64,000 nucleotides of DNA, taken from NCBI GenBank assembly GCA_958009085.1, contig OY253671.1, positions 1,054,001 to 1,118,000 of the forward strand. The letters are read 5' to 3'. The translations under genes were made by a program, and so were the position numbers. Positions within the stretch are counted from its first letter, which is position 1. Every line of letters begins with the position of its first letter. Below, in pieces: positions 1 to 12,148 of this stretch. Below the pieces are notes generated by a model, which was given only the letters and a program-made list of their open reading frames with translations, made no database searches and had not been told where the DNA came from. Origin of the DNA: Protoeuglena noctilucae. Taxonomy: Eukaryota > Chlorophyta > Pedinophyceae > Marsupiomonadales > Marsupiomonadaceae.

Positions 1-628
1 ACGGCTATGCACCCTTTTGCAAGGTAAGCGGGGTGCTGCTCCACAGCGGCTGTCCCCCTGTGGGGTGGGCAACGACGCGACGGCACTGTGCGACGCTTGC
101 CCGCAGCACATCTTCGTCCCCAACTTCGTGGGCGCCAAAGTCGGGGCTCTGCGAATTACGGCGTCCAACCGCAGCCTGCTGCGTAGCGGCTATCGGCGCC
201 GGCGGCCGGAGGAGCTCGCCGTCCTGAGCCGGTGGTTTGACCGAGCGGATGTGGAGCCTCCACTGGCCAAAATGCTCGACGTCATCCTCTACTCGCGAGA
301 GCAAATCCTCAAGGAGTACGAGGCGCTCCCCGCCGCCGACAAGTCGGGTCCCGCGGTGCCGGACGCCCCCTGGGGCATCATCTCCATCAAGGCCCAGGAC
401 GAGGACTACGAGACGCCGGTGACTGGCTGCGCTATCGAAGACGGCATGTATTAGGAATGCGCCGCGGCTCTCCAGGGTCCCTTGCGCGTCTCTCGCATGC
501 AGATGCAGCCCATCACGATCATGAGGAACTCGCTCGGCCGAGAGGAGGGCGGCAGCGGGGTGCCTCTGGACCGCGAGGCGTACGAAGCGTCCTGCGCGTT
601 TTGGGAAGAGCATGCCATCATTTCCTGA
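1..628 (+). CDS. DUF3228 family protein, 3' part (5' end outside window)
   Basis: Three exons read at 3-23, 107-418 and 503-628, all phase 0. The first carries only GYAPFCK and ends at a GTAAGC donor. The second starts HIFVPNF and ends at YETP. The third starts MQPITIMRN and ends CAFWEEHAIIS, stop at 626-628. The run WGIISIKAQDEDYE followed by MQPITIMRN, then EEGGSGVPLDR, is the conserved C-terminal core of DUF3228 proteins found in algae, plants and bacteria. Their biochemical role is not established. The visible 152 residues are roughly the C-terminal three quarters of a typical member; the start lies left of the window. A longer unspliced reading ends in a stop at 452-454 and loses the conserved third block, so the splice is preferred. 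Confidence 0.8.
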
Positions 629-1184
629 GCCTATCGCGTCACTGCGTCGCCAGGCTTTCGCGAGCTTGCGAAAGTCTTGTGACATTTAAGGGATTTATGC
701 GGAAGGCGACCAGGGATGACCTGGGCGGCCCGCTGTGGCCCGCTGTCGGGGATTCCGAGCAAGCCATCCCTCGAAATCGCTCGCAACGCGGTCCCGCACA
801 CGACCGCGCCCGACATTTCGCGCCGCGTGCCGATAAAAGGGCGAGATCCGCTTTTGTTTTCTGACACCCGGGAGATCCCGCGCCTCGGGGTGTCGTGGAG
901 CCATCGGGGCACGCGAATCGACTGTCGTTGCACCGATCGACGTCGGCAGTGACGCTCGCCTGCCGTGCGTCCCTCTCGCGAGCAGACGGCGGGCAACAAG
1001 ATCCACAGACCTTGGGCACTCGCCTGGCGCTACCTGCGCTGCATCAGAAGTGCGCAGCCGCCTGCGTGAGCGAGCGGGACGGCGCGGGGGGCCGGTGATG
1101 CGAAGGAGCGGGGAGTGGGCCTGAGGGCAGCGGCGTGAGCTGGCAGGTCCCAGGCCTGTGCCCGACCGCCCCAGCCCAGGCGAC
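629..1184. other. Intergenic region before the chromatin gene
   Basis: About 550 bases with no recognisable protein or RNA gene. It must hold the 3' end of the DUF3228 transcript and the promoter of the gene starting at 1185. A weak TATA-like stretch (GATAAAAG) lies near 832-840, but nothing independent supports it as a promoter element. Confidence 0.4.
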
Positions 1185-4100
1185 ATGGAGGCGGGGGTCC
1201 CGCAGGTCCCAGAAGTCGACATCCCAGATGTCTACACCCTCAAGGTGCCATGGCCCAGCCGCGGAGGGCGCTGGCCCCGGTCTAGGAGGGGCACGGGCAT
1301 GGCTAGTCCAGCAGCACTGCCAGCCTGAGCCCCGCCATGGGTGCCGTCGCCTTCACCGCCAGCGCCGCCCGTGCGCAGAGGCAGCGAGCGCGCTGTTCAC
1401 GCGCTCCCGCGTGCCGCCTACCGCCGCAGGCCGACACCGAGCTCCCGCTTCGTCAGATTGACAACCTGGCCATCTTCCGTTCTCGGGAGGACGGCAGCAG
1501 GGAGATGTGCACGCTCGATGAGGCCCTGGAACTCGAGCCGCTTCGACTGGGGGGAGCGCGGCCGGGCGGTCGTGGGCGTGCCGCACAGCGCGAGGCCCCC
1601 CGGGTCTCCATGACCGGCGTGCTGCACTGCCTGGGAGAGGAGGAGGCGGGCCACCCACCCCTGAGAGTCGAGCTGGGGCCGCCGAGAGACTGGTGCATTG
1701 AGCACGACCAGCTGCCCTGCATTTGGATCGTTACCGACCACGGTGAGGGCGCGGCAGGGCCAGGGGGAGGGAAGCAGGGTGCCACAGGGTGCCGTGCGTG
1801 CATGAAACGCGCACGGCTCCGGCGTCCACGCAGGCTGGTACCGCGTTGCCAGGACGGACAGCGCCTTCTCGCGCAGCTGGTGGGCGACACAGCGCAAGTT
1901 TGACCTGGCGACCCGTGCGGCGCGAGGTGGGAGCCGTGCCCTTGCATGTTCGCGCTCGCCCCATGCAACCTGTGGCCGCTTGCTTCCCTGACCGGTTTCC
2001 ACTTAAATGCTTCCCTTGCTTGCAGCTGCCGAGGACTGCGCTCAATGGTCATGGGAGGACGCGGTACAGGCGAGCCTCGTGCCTGACCAAGTGGTGCCCG
2101 AGCTGGGGTCTGCGGAGAACACGTCCTTCGACAGCCAAGGCACCTACAGCCGGGTACGGCTGTGACCGCTCGCATCGCCTGGTGCACCTTTTCGGCAGCA
2201 CCTCTCCACCATGTGTCACACCTGTGCTGCCGTCGCCCTCACTCGCTTCTCAGCGTTGCCTTCCACGCCCGCAGACGGAGGTCCAAGAGGAGCTGTCGTT
2301 CATCTACTGGCAGCTCAAGGCACTCGCCGGCGCAGGCCGGTTTTGCCAAACCGTGTCCCAGGGCATCGCTGCCATGGACTCCCTGCCGGTGAGCTCGACT
2401 GCCAGGATTCAGTGTGGCTGCTGAGCATGGAATGGCCAATCTCGCTCACAGCGTCGACTGCGACCCAATCGCTCGAGGCTCATGCCACACGAACCCCAGC
2501 ACAAGAGGGACTGAGACCTATCCGCCGAAGGCCATAACACCGGTGCTGCTTTGCGTCCCCAGGCTCCCCCGGAGTCGCGCCTCGGGACCCAGGCAGAGCT
2601 GTACAGGGCCCCGACGGGCAGAGACACAGGGGCGCATCGGGCCCGCGAGTCGCCTCCTCGGGCGCGACCCTTCTCAGCAGACCTGAATGACGCACAGAGC
2701 CGGGGCCCGCCGCCACCGCTTCACCGGGCGTTCAAGAGCCCTCCCGAGCTCCGCGGAGACATTCTGGCCATCTGGGACCTGACGCAGTCGTTCGGGGCCT
2801 TGCTGGGCATCCCGCCCATGCCTCTGTGGCGCCTCGAGGCAGCGCTGTGCCAGGAGACGTCGTGGCTGTCGCCGCCGGAACGCAGCACGGGGTGAGTTGA
2901 GCCGCAGCAGCCCCCACAACAACACCGGCGAGAGAGTCGCCAGCCCCGGCGTGTGACTGCGTTGGGCCGACACGCTCCCTGCCCTTTGCTGTCGCCCGCA
3001 GTGGCCCGGCCCCAGAGCGGCCTGGGCATGACGAGCACTCAACGTGGGAGATGGAAATGGAGAGGGCCAATCTCCTGCAGATGGCGCCCTTGGACCTCTT
3101 GCAGAAGCGCCTGCGCCAGGAAGCGGGGGGCGCGGACGCGACTGTCACCCTGGCGCACAACAGGTGAGTCAGAGAGCGGAGACCGCCTGTGGCGTGGCAG
3201 CGGTCGCTGGGTGTGACTATAGGAGGAGACGTGTACGTCATATTGTGGTGCTTGCGGCCTTGTACGCAATCCCGCATTTAACTCCCCGCAGACCCGACTG
3301 GGACGCCGGGGGTGACCCTGCCTCCGCCGACCCGCCCGGCGCATCGACGTTCGCCCTGGGGGCCTGGGGCCACGACGCCATGGCCAACGCGGCCGTGCTC
3401 AGCGACGTCCATGCGGGCCTCCTCCGCGTGATGGACCTTCCCGAGGACGCCATCTCAGCCATGCCGCCACGGGTGCGTGCTCACGCGCAATCGGCACACC
3501 CGGCAGCGGAGCCCGCAACTGCCCGCTAGCTCCGGTGACTTGCCGCAACCGAGGTCGCGATGCTGGCACTGCTGACTCGCTGCCGCCCGGCCCCTCTCGC
3601 AGCCCAATTGCCACCGTGCCGTGGGCCCACCCCAGTCGCTGTGGGTGACGGGAGTCATTGCTGCGGTTGGGAGCGCGCCCACGGAGCTCGTCAGCAAAGA
3701 GGCGTACGAAGCCCTGCGCGAGCTCCAAACCAAGGTGGGCGGGTTGCAACATGCTCGTCGCCTCCAGCACTGCCCCCTTCGCTATCCAGCTGGCGGGGTC
3801 GACGTATGGGCTCTTGCCATTCCATGGCTGAGCCTGTTGCTCCTCTCGCAGGACTACTTCTTCCTGTCGAGCGCGGCGCGCGTGGCATTACTCAAAGCAC
3901 TGGCCGACGTGGCCGTCATGTCTCCAGCCTTCCGGCGAGCGCTGCAGGCGCGGACTGAGGATAAGAGCGCCATGCCAACCACCCCCGACCTGCAGGCGAG
4001 CGATCGTCGATGCTGCGACGGTGGTGGCGCGACGTGCATGGCGTCATCATCTGGCCTCAACCCATGTCTTTGAACCAGCTGACCCACCATGCTCGCGCGT

Positions 4101-7100
4101 GCCCCCCGCAGCCCCCGGCACGCGCCCAGGAGGCCTCCTCCCACGTCATCGGCGCACCTGCGCCCTCCCCCGTCATCGAGGGCCTCCCTGCAACGTGGAG
4201 ACAGGGCCACGCAGCTGGCTCCTCCGTGAGCCCGACCCTCCCCGTGCTTCCCGAGCACGCCCCTGCGCTCGTGCTCGCGACGCCAAAGGACCCAGAGCAC
4301 GTCCCGGTCGGCGCAGTCCACGCTCCGCTCGACGCCTGGGCCGTCCGGGCCCTGGAGCTGGGGGCGGGTGCCAACCGGCCCCTGGGGTCGGATTTCTTTG
4401 GCAGGCGCTTCTGGGCCCTCGGCGCGACCACGGGCGTTACGCGCGTGTACGTGGAGAACCCCAGCATGGGGTCCTGGGGCTGGTACGAGGCACATGAGTT
4501 GGCGGAGGTGGCGCTGTGGGTTCGACGGGGTGGCATCGCTGGGGAGGCGAGGCTGGCCGAGGCCCTGGACGCCCTGGCCTCGGCGGCGCGCGAGGCGAGC
4601 GTGCTGCGGGGCCCCGCGGGTGGCAGCGCCTCCGAGAGTGCCTGGGAGGCCGAGCGCGGTGGCGGGTCGGCGCACGGCGCACCGTCGCACGGCCCTGGGG
4701 TCGCCCTGGGTCTCATGCCTGCTGCGCATGTGGCTACGGACAGCGAGACGGGAGCCGTCGCGGGGTATCGGACGTCGGAAGAGGATGCGGACCGTTTCAA
4801 GCGCCCTGGGCGAGCGTCGCTGGAGATGTCTGGGCGCGACGGCTATGAGGGAGTGGTCTGCCCCTTCCTCTGGGGCTGCTGGGAGTCTGACGTCTGCGAC
4901 CTGACCCAGGTGAGCTGGCTACCGAGGGTTGGGTGTCAACCCCAGGGACCGTAGCCGGCCACGGCACGTGCCTGTGCTGCGCCCGTGAGCAACAAAGATC
5001 CTGTATCGCGCAGGCCTATCGTGCAGATGACGGCCGGCTTCCCCCGTGCCCGCAGCCGCCCCTGCGTACGCTCCAGTCGGCGCTGGGTGCCACACTCGCG
5101 GCGCTGCCGTTCTGGGAGCAGGACGCGGCCCTCGGCTCGCGCGTCGTGGAGATCGCAAACCAGTGCGCAGCCATGCTGCGAGAGCTGGGCGAGAGGGGGA
5201 TGCTGGAGGTGACTGCTGGAGTTGTGGAGCTTGGCCTGATTGTCGGCATGTGCGCCAAACAGACCCATCTATGTATGTTACCCGTGCACCCGCAGGCGCC
5301 CCCCGCCGCCCTCACCGCCCTGGCAGAGTCCCTCGCCTCCACCCACCACCTGTCGCCCTCCTTTGCGGCAATTCACCGCGCCTGGTCCGCCCACGCCTCG
5401 GCGGTTCGGACGACCGAGGACGCCCTCCGCTCGCTCCTGGTCCTCCAGCACTACGTCTCGGTCCCCGAGCTCATCCGAAGGGACGTGTTCCTGGCGCTGG
5501 GCGCGGAGAGCCAGGGGGCCCGCTACTGCCCCGGCCCGGGCGACCAGGTCGCCGTCGCCATCACCGGGGCCGCGGCGCACGTGGCGCACTTCCTGGACAA
5601 CATCCCCGCGGGGCATGCCCTGCTGCGGCGCCTGCAGGACATGCTCCAAGCGGGGGAGTACGCCGGCATCTACCGTGTGGCCTTGGTCGCCTTCTACGGT
5701 GGCCTCAAGAGCGGGAACATCCTCACGGACAGGCGAGCTGCAAAAGGCATTTGGAAAAGCTGCCCTCGGTTCCGATGCCGCGCTATGACGTCCTCTTACA
5801 CGATGCTGGGTTAGGCACCGTGCTTTGCGTGCGCTAACCATGCTCGTGTCCTTGTGGTTTCTCCTGACCGAGCGGCTCCTGTCAACTACTGCTGCGCAGA
5901 CCCCCAGGCCGGCCCCAGCGCCTCGACAACTGCGACGGCCTCGGCCCTTTGGCCCTCCTGGGCGGTGGCTTGTATGGCTTCCCTGCGTGCTGGGTTTTGC
6001 TGCAGCCCTTGGAGCACATCCAAGCGCCGCCCCTGGCGCTGCCCATCCACATCGGCGGGCCTGGTCCGGACTTCCTCGTGCGCAAGGGCATCTTCTCCGC
6101 GTCGATGCGGGTGCCCTACGCGCCGGGGGACGCCGTCCGCCTGAGGGTGCTGCCCGTGCCCGGGAAGGGCCTCACGTGGATTGCGGGCAGGGTGGTATCC
6201 GCCCGGCCGGGCATCCGCAGGCAGAGCTCGGGGACGCCCCGGGGGGCGTCGGAGGCAGCGGGTGCGGCGGGGAGAGGAGAGGGAGAGGACCGGGGGCATG
6301 CGGTGGAGGGAGGCGCTGGGAAGGATTCATCCTACGTAGAGCGGGGGGTGCGAAAGCGGGTGGCGGAGGGCGAGGGAGTTGGCCGCGGTGCGGGTGTGGG
6401 TTTGCGTGCGGAGGCAGACGCCAAGCGGTCACGGGGCGGGGCAGAACGGACGACGAGCGTGGCCGAGTCGCCGTCATGGGCGGGGGATCCGCTGCGGGCA
6501 GTGCTGGGTTCGGGAGTGGGAGTGGGGCCGAGTTATGCGTCCGCCGTGGCGCTGCGGGGCATAGACGCCGCGTCGCATGAGCCCGCGGGGGCAGGGGCAG
6601 TTGCGGCAGCGCCCGTGCCGATGGCGGGTCTCACTCCCACCTCTGGGAGCCTCGGGGAGCTGGGGGAGGCGAGGGGCGTGGAAGGGTCTCCTGGGGCATC
6701 GAGCGGGTCGACGGAGGGTGCAGGACCGAGCGAGAGGAGGGCTGCGGTGGCCGCCGACCCGTGGCTCAGTCTGGGTGAGAGGCGAGATTGGTAGAGATAT
6801 TGCTTGGGCTAAGGGAGATGCTGGGCTTACCCGTAGCCAGACATGGTGCCAATGCCCCTCTGCGCAGAGGTGGAGTGGGAGGCGGGTGACAGCCGGTCGC
6901 GATCGGCCCCGACTCAGGTGTGCCCCTGGGACGTCGAGCCAGGGCACGACGCAGCCGGGACGGGCACGACCGCACGGGGCCACGCGCAGGCCATGAACCG
7001 GGGCCTCTCGGCGCTGCTGGCGGCGAAGCGGGCCGCCGCGGAGGGCCCGGACACCCCAGGCCCTTACCCAGGCCACGCGCCCACGAGGGTCGTGCCACGC

Positions 7101-8666
7101 CCGGTGGCCCCGGCGGCCGTGGCCCAGATCGGGGCGCTGTTCGGGGCCCAGGGTCCCGGCACGGCGGCCCCGTCCCTGCCCGCCGCGTTCGCCAACGCCA
7201 TCGCCGAGCACCCCTGCGCGCGTGTGAGCGACGCGGTGCTGGCCACGATCGGCAGCCGCGACCGCTTCCTCGACCTCCTGTCGTCCTACCACCGGTGGCA
7301 CGGCCTGCGCCTCAAGGTCCCCACATTTGCGTACGCCGAGCTCGACCTGTGGACCGTATTTGTGGAGGTGGCGCGTAGGGGTGGCTACGCGGCCGTCACC
7401 AACAGCAAGGCGAGCGACGTGGCATGCCAGTGCCTGCATGCGTGGTGGGCCTATCTTGAGCTGATTTCGAAACTAATGGTGCTTGGCCAACGTCGCAGAT
7501 GTGGAAGGCGGTGTGCGACAAGCTCCGCCTCGATTTGCGCGGCCAGACGAGCGCCAGCTACTCGATGCGCAACAACTACGAGCGGTGCCTGCTGCCCTTC
7601 GAGAACCACCTCATCCGCAATGACCTCGAGGGCCTAACCAACTTCCCACACACCCCCAGGCGAGCAAGGGCCAGCCCTCCAATGTGCTCACCCTCGCCAC
7701 TCCACTGTGGCTCACCTGCGGCTCACAATCGATAGTCATACGTATCGTCTAGCTCTCGGCGTGCCTCGCAGTTTCCATGCCCAGACCCCCGCGGCGATCT
7801 TGGACCCCCACACGTCCGAGGGAGATGCGGTGATCGCTGCCAGGGAGGCACGCAAGGGACCCCCCAAAGAGGACGCACCCGGCCTCGCGAGGCGGTACCC
7901 GAAGCTCGCGCAGTTCGGCACGACATTCCTCGCGATGAAGGTACGAGCGCCAGCATAACGCACTTTGCCACCACTGCTGCAACCGGCACCTGCCACCGAC
8001 CCATTCCCTTGCGCCAGCTGCGCTGCAATCGCACCCCCCGCGCACCTTTGCTCGGCCTGCGTCGCATGCTGACCAGCCTGCGCCCCGACTGCCCCCGCAG
8101 GACTTCCACGAGTCGCCGACCATTGGGGCCGACCTGGTCTCCATGGGCCGGCACCTGGTGGGGTACCTTCTGTGGCGGTTCTGGGAAGACTTCGAGCAGT
8201 GGTTTCCTGCCGTCATCGCCGACTTCAACTACGAGACCGGGGAGCATCTGCTCGTGTACGACGTCGGGTCAGAGGTGCGTTTGGTACTGTGACGTCAACA
8301 TCAGGGTAGCTTCTCGATGCTCGTGGGGTTAGGTGCCGTGAGCTGGCGGGCCAGACGATGAGGGTTGGCATGTCGCGCTCAGAGACCGTGCACTGCGCAT
8401 GCCTTCGCTCGGCATGACTGTGCGTTCATGCCGCCCTGCCGCAGGAGGAGTCGATGGAGTGGGCCGACCTGCGGGAGTTCAAACTGGACGAGCTGCGGTG
8501 CCTGAAACCGCGCAGCGCCTCGTCCCCGATGCCGCCCCGGGTGTCGGTGGTGGCGGGGCCGGTGCCGCCGGCGGACGAGGACGCGCCACGGCCGCAGGGC
8601 CGAGCGACGCGCATGCAGCTCCGGCGCCGGCAGGGCGACGGGGACGGGGAGGACGAGCTGGAGTGA
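1185..8666 (+). CDS. RFTS-DDT-WHIM-ARID-Tudor-like chromatin protein (ISWI-accessory type)
   Basis: Read as one gene of about 17 exons: 1185-1244, 1430-1742, 1834-1926, 2026-2153, 2275-2388, 2563-2891, 3002 onward, then 3852-3995, 4112-4909, 5014-5208, 5296-5732, 5900 onward and 7499 onward, last exon ending 8666. Domains in order: an RFTS (DNMT1-RFD) domain at 1440-2390 (IDNLAIFRS, RDWCIEHDQLPCIWIVTDH, GWYRVARTD); a DDT domain at about 2755-2860 (ILAIWDLTQSFGALLGIPP); WHIM-like blocks at 3852-3960 (ARVALLKALADVAVMSP) and 4385-4560 (LGSDFFGRRFWALG, GWYEAHELAEVALWVRRGG); a BRWD-like linker closed by VCPWDVEP near 6935; an ARID domain at 7200-7610 (FLDLLSSYHRWHGL, MWKAVCDKLRLDL); a Tudor-like segment at 8130-8500 (GEHLLVYDVGSE). 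DDT-WHIM proteins bind ISWI remodellers, ARID binds DNA and RFTS is best known from DNMT1; no methyltransferase domain follows here. Phase is kept across every junction I could close, including GC-AG introns at 3996, 5733 and 7410. The join between about 7620 and 7787 is not resolved. Two separate genes split near 5.8 kb remain possible. Confidence 0.72.
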
Positions 8667-9066
8667 GGGCCGTCAGAACCCGAAGGGGCTTTCTTTCCAC
8701 CACACCCCAGACGTTTTCCAAGAGTTTTGGGTAGTTAGTTCCCACTGCGTTCGTGCCACGGCCACCGCTGGCCTGCCCTTCCCTGCTTTCCCTTTCCTGT
8801 TCCATCTCAGCAGCGCAGTGGCGGCGGCATGGCGACGGCATGCGGCGTGAGATTTCACTCAAGCAACACACTTGCCACCACACGCGACACGTTGCACACC
8901 CTCGCCTCATCACAACTCCAGCGGCATTTGAAGAGCAGCGTGCGTGCACTGCACAGGTGTCCCTGTGCAGGGCGCTGAGGCAGCAATCACGTCGCCAGCT
9001 GTTCTATCACGCATGCCACAAGGTTCAGGTCGCACGCAGCGTTGCGCCGCCATACACAGCGGCACG
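8667..9066. other. Convergent 3' intergenic region
   Basis: About 400 bases between the stop of the chromatin gene (+) and the stop of the SF-assemblin-like gene (-). I see no gene. It should contain both 3' untranslated regions. A 404-residue open frame crossing it on the + strand is antisense to the SF-assemblin exons and is not supported by any motif. Confidence 0.5.
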
Positions 9067-10135
9067 TCACAGCTGCATGAGCTTCAGCGTGTCCTGGACC
9101 TGCTCTGCGTTCACCTCCATGGCCTGCACGATGGCCTCGTCCTCCATCACACGCGCGGCCCTGCAGCCGCACGCAGAGAGCTTTCTTCGAGACGCTTTCG
9201 ACGCTCTCCGCGAAGGCGATCCCATCGCGCGCCCCTCACCGCTCGGCCTCCAGCTCGACCCGGATGGCCCGCAGCTCGTCCATCACCGCCTGCTCAAATG
9301 CCTCGGCGTCCTGTGCCCGGGCCGCAATGGCGTCCTTCAGCTCCTGCTCCACCCTGCGCACCGCCCCGTCCCTGGCCGACTTGTCCGCCTCCCATGCGTC
9401 GAACACGCGGCGCATGTCGCCGGACACCTGGAAGGACGGGCAGCCTGCTGGCACTTGGCACACGGAGCTGAGGCTGCCGCAAAGGGCCTTCCTGTGGCAC
9501 TCGCGTGTCACAGAAAGCGTCGACATCGCCGCATCCATCCGCCATGCTGCTCCCCACTCGCCTTCTCTGCGACGCGGTTCTCGCTCTCCAGCCTCTGCAC
9601 CCGCTCCTCCTCCACCCGCCTCCCCAGCGCCTCGACACGCTCCAGCACGGCGCGTGCAAGGACCTGGCCCTCTGCGCGTCTCGTTTCTCCCTCGCGTTTG
9701 ACGGACGCCGAGACGGTGGCCAGCTCCCGGTGCAGCGAATCTAGCGCCTCCTTCACGTTGGCCTGGAGGTCCATCAGGCGCGCCTCCAAACGCTCCGCCA
9801 CTTGCCCAGTCCGCTTCTCCACCAAAGCACGCAGCTTCTGGTCCTCGTTCTCTCGGCGCTGCGCGGCGGGGGGCGGGGGGCGGGCGATGCATCAGGACCC
9901 TCTCACGTGGCCCGGACGAGGTCCGGAGGTGCCGGCGGCCACGAGCGGGCCTCTTTGCCCCTGGTGACCGCGTCCCCGCCGAGGTGTTCGCACGGACCTT
10001 GCTCTCAGACAGTATCTCCGCCTCCAATTTCAGCACCATCTCCTGGAGATGCTGCTGCTTCTCGGCCTCGTGTTGGCGCCTGTGGCGGACGTCCTCGTGC
10101 AGGGCTTTGTTGAAAGCCTCGAGCCTGTCGGCCAT
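9067..10135 (-). CDS. SF-assemblin-like coiled-coil protein
   Basis: Four exons on the minus strand at 10135-9998, 9858-9562, 9427-9240 and 9160-9067 join in phase into about 238 residues. The sequence is almost entirely heptad-like helix: MADRLEAFNKALHEDV, ERLEARLMDLQANVKEAL, DMRRVFDAWEADKSARDG, and the end VQDTLKLMQL. Regular spacing of short helical blocks, length near the 240-280 residue family size and lack of long non-helical regions match SF-assemblin, the filament protein of striated microtubule-associated fibres at algal basal bodies and related to giardins. The second intron starts with GC (9561, AAG/GCGAGT). The first ATG of the helical region at 10135 was chosen; the frame stays open upstream and an acceptor lies just before it, so a short upstream exon may exist. 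A generic coiled-coil protein is the main alternative. Confidence 0.65.
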
Positions 10136-10869
10136 CGCTGCGAGCTGAGCGGAGGACTTCCTGCGCGGGGAGGCGGACGGGGTTTGCTGGGAGGGGCGCG
10201 CGGAGCCAGGGCATCGTGTGGATGGAGCTGCATCGCAAAGGCCAGTGTGGGGCCCGACGATCCCGTCCGGGCGTCCCCGGGCAGCGATCGACAATTGGTG
10301 ACCGCATATGCAGGGCACACGTGGTCCGGCAGGAAAAGCGGCCACCGATGCGAGCGTCCGCACCTCCGGTGTTGAGACGTCAGGGGATTGACGTGGGAAG
10401 CCGATGCTGGCCTGTTGCTGCTCGAGGGCGCCAGCTCCCCATACCGGTATCCCTCCTGGTCCCCGACGGGAGGGGCGAACGGCCGGACCGAGTCCATCGG
10501 GCTCAGTGTTGGCGACAGCTCGCGTTTGAAAAGTTTGAGCTTCGTTCAGGAGCCACGGCCTTTGGAACACCATGCAGGCGTCAGTTTCGCGCAGACAGAC
10601 CCGCAGACCCGCGTGGCGCGTGATAGAAGGCAGGTAGAACCCATGGCATGACAGCTGCCGTGCGTGTCTGGCGTCGACCCAGGTTGAAACGCGGCCGATG
10701 GAGCATTTGTCACAATCACGACGTTCTCTCACATGACTACGACTTCCCAGACGATCCTGTGCTTGCGGCAGCCGTGACAAGCTCTGTTTTGGCCGTCCAA
10801 ACCGCGGCGCCGTAGCCCACTCGCGCCTCGTCGCCTCGCGTGGGCCCGGGCGGCCGGGACCACTCTGCC
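10136..10869. other. Intergenic region between divergent genes
   Basis: About 730 bases between the SF-assemblin-like start and the unrecognised + gene. It probably holds both promoters and possibly a 5' exon of either. Long open frames on both strands look like GC-rich chance frames and carry no family motif. Confidence 0.35.
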
Positions 10870-12010
10870 ATGTCAGTTACGTGCTCCGCGTCCTGGTGGG
10901 CCGCGCTCCCCACGTGTCGCTGTTCAACGCGGCGCTGGACTGCATCGAGGCCGCAGCCGAGGCCCTTGCGCGCAATGTCGGGCAGGGAAGTGCCCGGTGA
11001 CGAAATTCCCGTGTACTTTGGAAGGAAGAGCAAGACGTGGCTGAAAATGCGCGCCGACTTCTGCAAGGACCTCGCGACGGCGATGGGGTGACGGCAGGCA
11101 GCGGGTGCTGCCGCGTGTATGCCGGCCGTCCTGCCTGTTGAGGCGTAGCTTCGCATCGCATTAAGCCACTCGCGATCGATGCACGGCTCCCCGGCGCGTG
11201 TTCCGCAGGAAGCTGCCGGAGACGCAGGTGGACGCGGTGGTGCCGCTGCTGCGCGAGGACATGCAGGCGTCTCTGAGGACGATTCGGTCCCTGGATGCAC
11301 GCAACAGAGGGCGTTTCCGAGAAGAGAATAACCTGGCCGGGATGCTGAGGCGCGTGAGCCGCTCCAGCCTTGCATGCATGGGTCCCGAGCGCTTGCAGCA
11401 CTGCGCGCTCGCGAGCACCGCATGCCGCGCTGCTCTCCTCAGGACCCTGAAGGCCGAGGAGCTCGAGGAGATCCACGCGGTGGTCGCGAAGGGGTCCGTG
11501 GGGTCGGCGAACGCGGCGGACGAGCGGGTGGAGGCCCTGGCGCTCGAATGGCGAGAGGCGCTCATCCGCGGCGACTCGGAGGCGACCACGCGGGTGATGG
11601 GCCTGGCGGTGGAGATGGTGCAGGCGCCGGGGGAGCTGCAGCAGCTGGTGCGCACCGCGCAGGCGGACCGATCCCAGGCCGCGTTCTTCGCTGGGGCGGC
11701 GGAGGATGCGGACAGGGAGACCTCCCCAGCGGAGAGCACCTCCTCCGAGGACGATCGGGACACGCAAGTGCTCGACGAGTTCACGGGCATCTTGTCCCGC
11801 ATCAAGGAAGTGCGGCTGCACAAGGCTCGCCGGGTGAGGAGCGCCCCTGCATTGCGCGCCGTGCTTTGTTTCAGCGCACCACGTGGACGCCGGCAGCTTC
11901 AGTGGTGGCTTTGACGCCCGCAGGTGAAGGGCAAGGGTGGGCGCAAACTCCTCCAGGCGCTAAGACCGATTGCCGAGCACTGGCTGGCACGCAAGGACCC
12001 CGTGGAGTGA
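10870..12010 (+). CDS. Unrecognised mostly helical protein
   Basis: The clearest part is an exon ending at a GTGACG donor near 11089 (YFGRKSKTWLKMRADFC), then an exon from about 11212 (KLPETQVDAVVPLLREDMQ) to about 11835, then an exon of 28 residues ending DPVE with stop 12008-12010. Phases agree at both joins. The protein is rich in predicted helix (ELEEIHAVVAKG, ALEWREALIRGD, VMGLAVEMVQAPGELQQLV), has an acidic serine-rich linker and a basic C-terminus (VKGKGGRKLL). I recognise no family. The 5' end is unresolved: a second frame at 10878-10975 also looks helical (LFNAALDCIEAAAEAL) and could be an earlier exon. An antisense frame of 314 residues over the same bases looks less like protein. 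Confidence 0.5.
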
Positions 12011-12148
12011 CTGTTCATGGGTCGGGGCATATCGGGATCGAAATAGCTTCATTGAACGGATTAGACTAGCTCCCGACAGTGATCGCCATCGTGGCTTGTG
12101 CGCATCCCAGACACAGCGGACGCAAACGCCCACGCCGCCCGTGGCTGG

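Noticed and set aside
4933-8666. Separate ARID gene starting near 5 kb
   Set aside because: Not excluded, but phase continuity at 4909/5014, 5208/5296 and 5732/5900 and absence of a convincing start favour a single gene.
8753-9967. 404-codon + strand open frame
   Set aside because: It is antisense to the four SF-assemblin-like exons, which join in phase and show coiled-coil periodicity; the + frame has no motif.
10877-11821. 314-codon minus-strand frame
   Set aside because: GC-rich mirror of the + strand gene; the + strand has matching splice sites and helix pattern, the minus frame is His/Arg-rich without structure.
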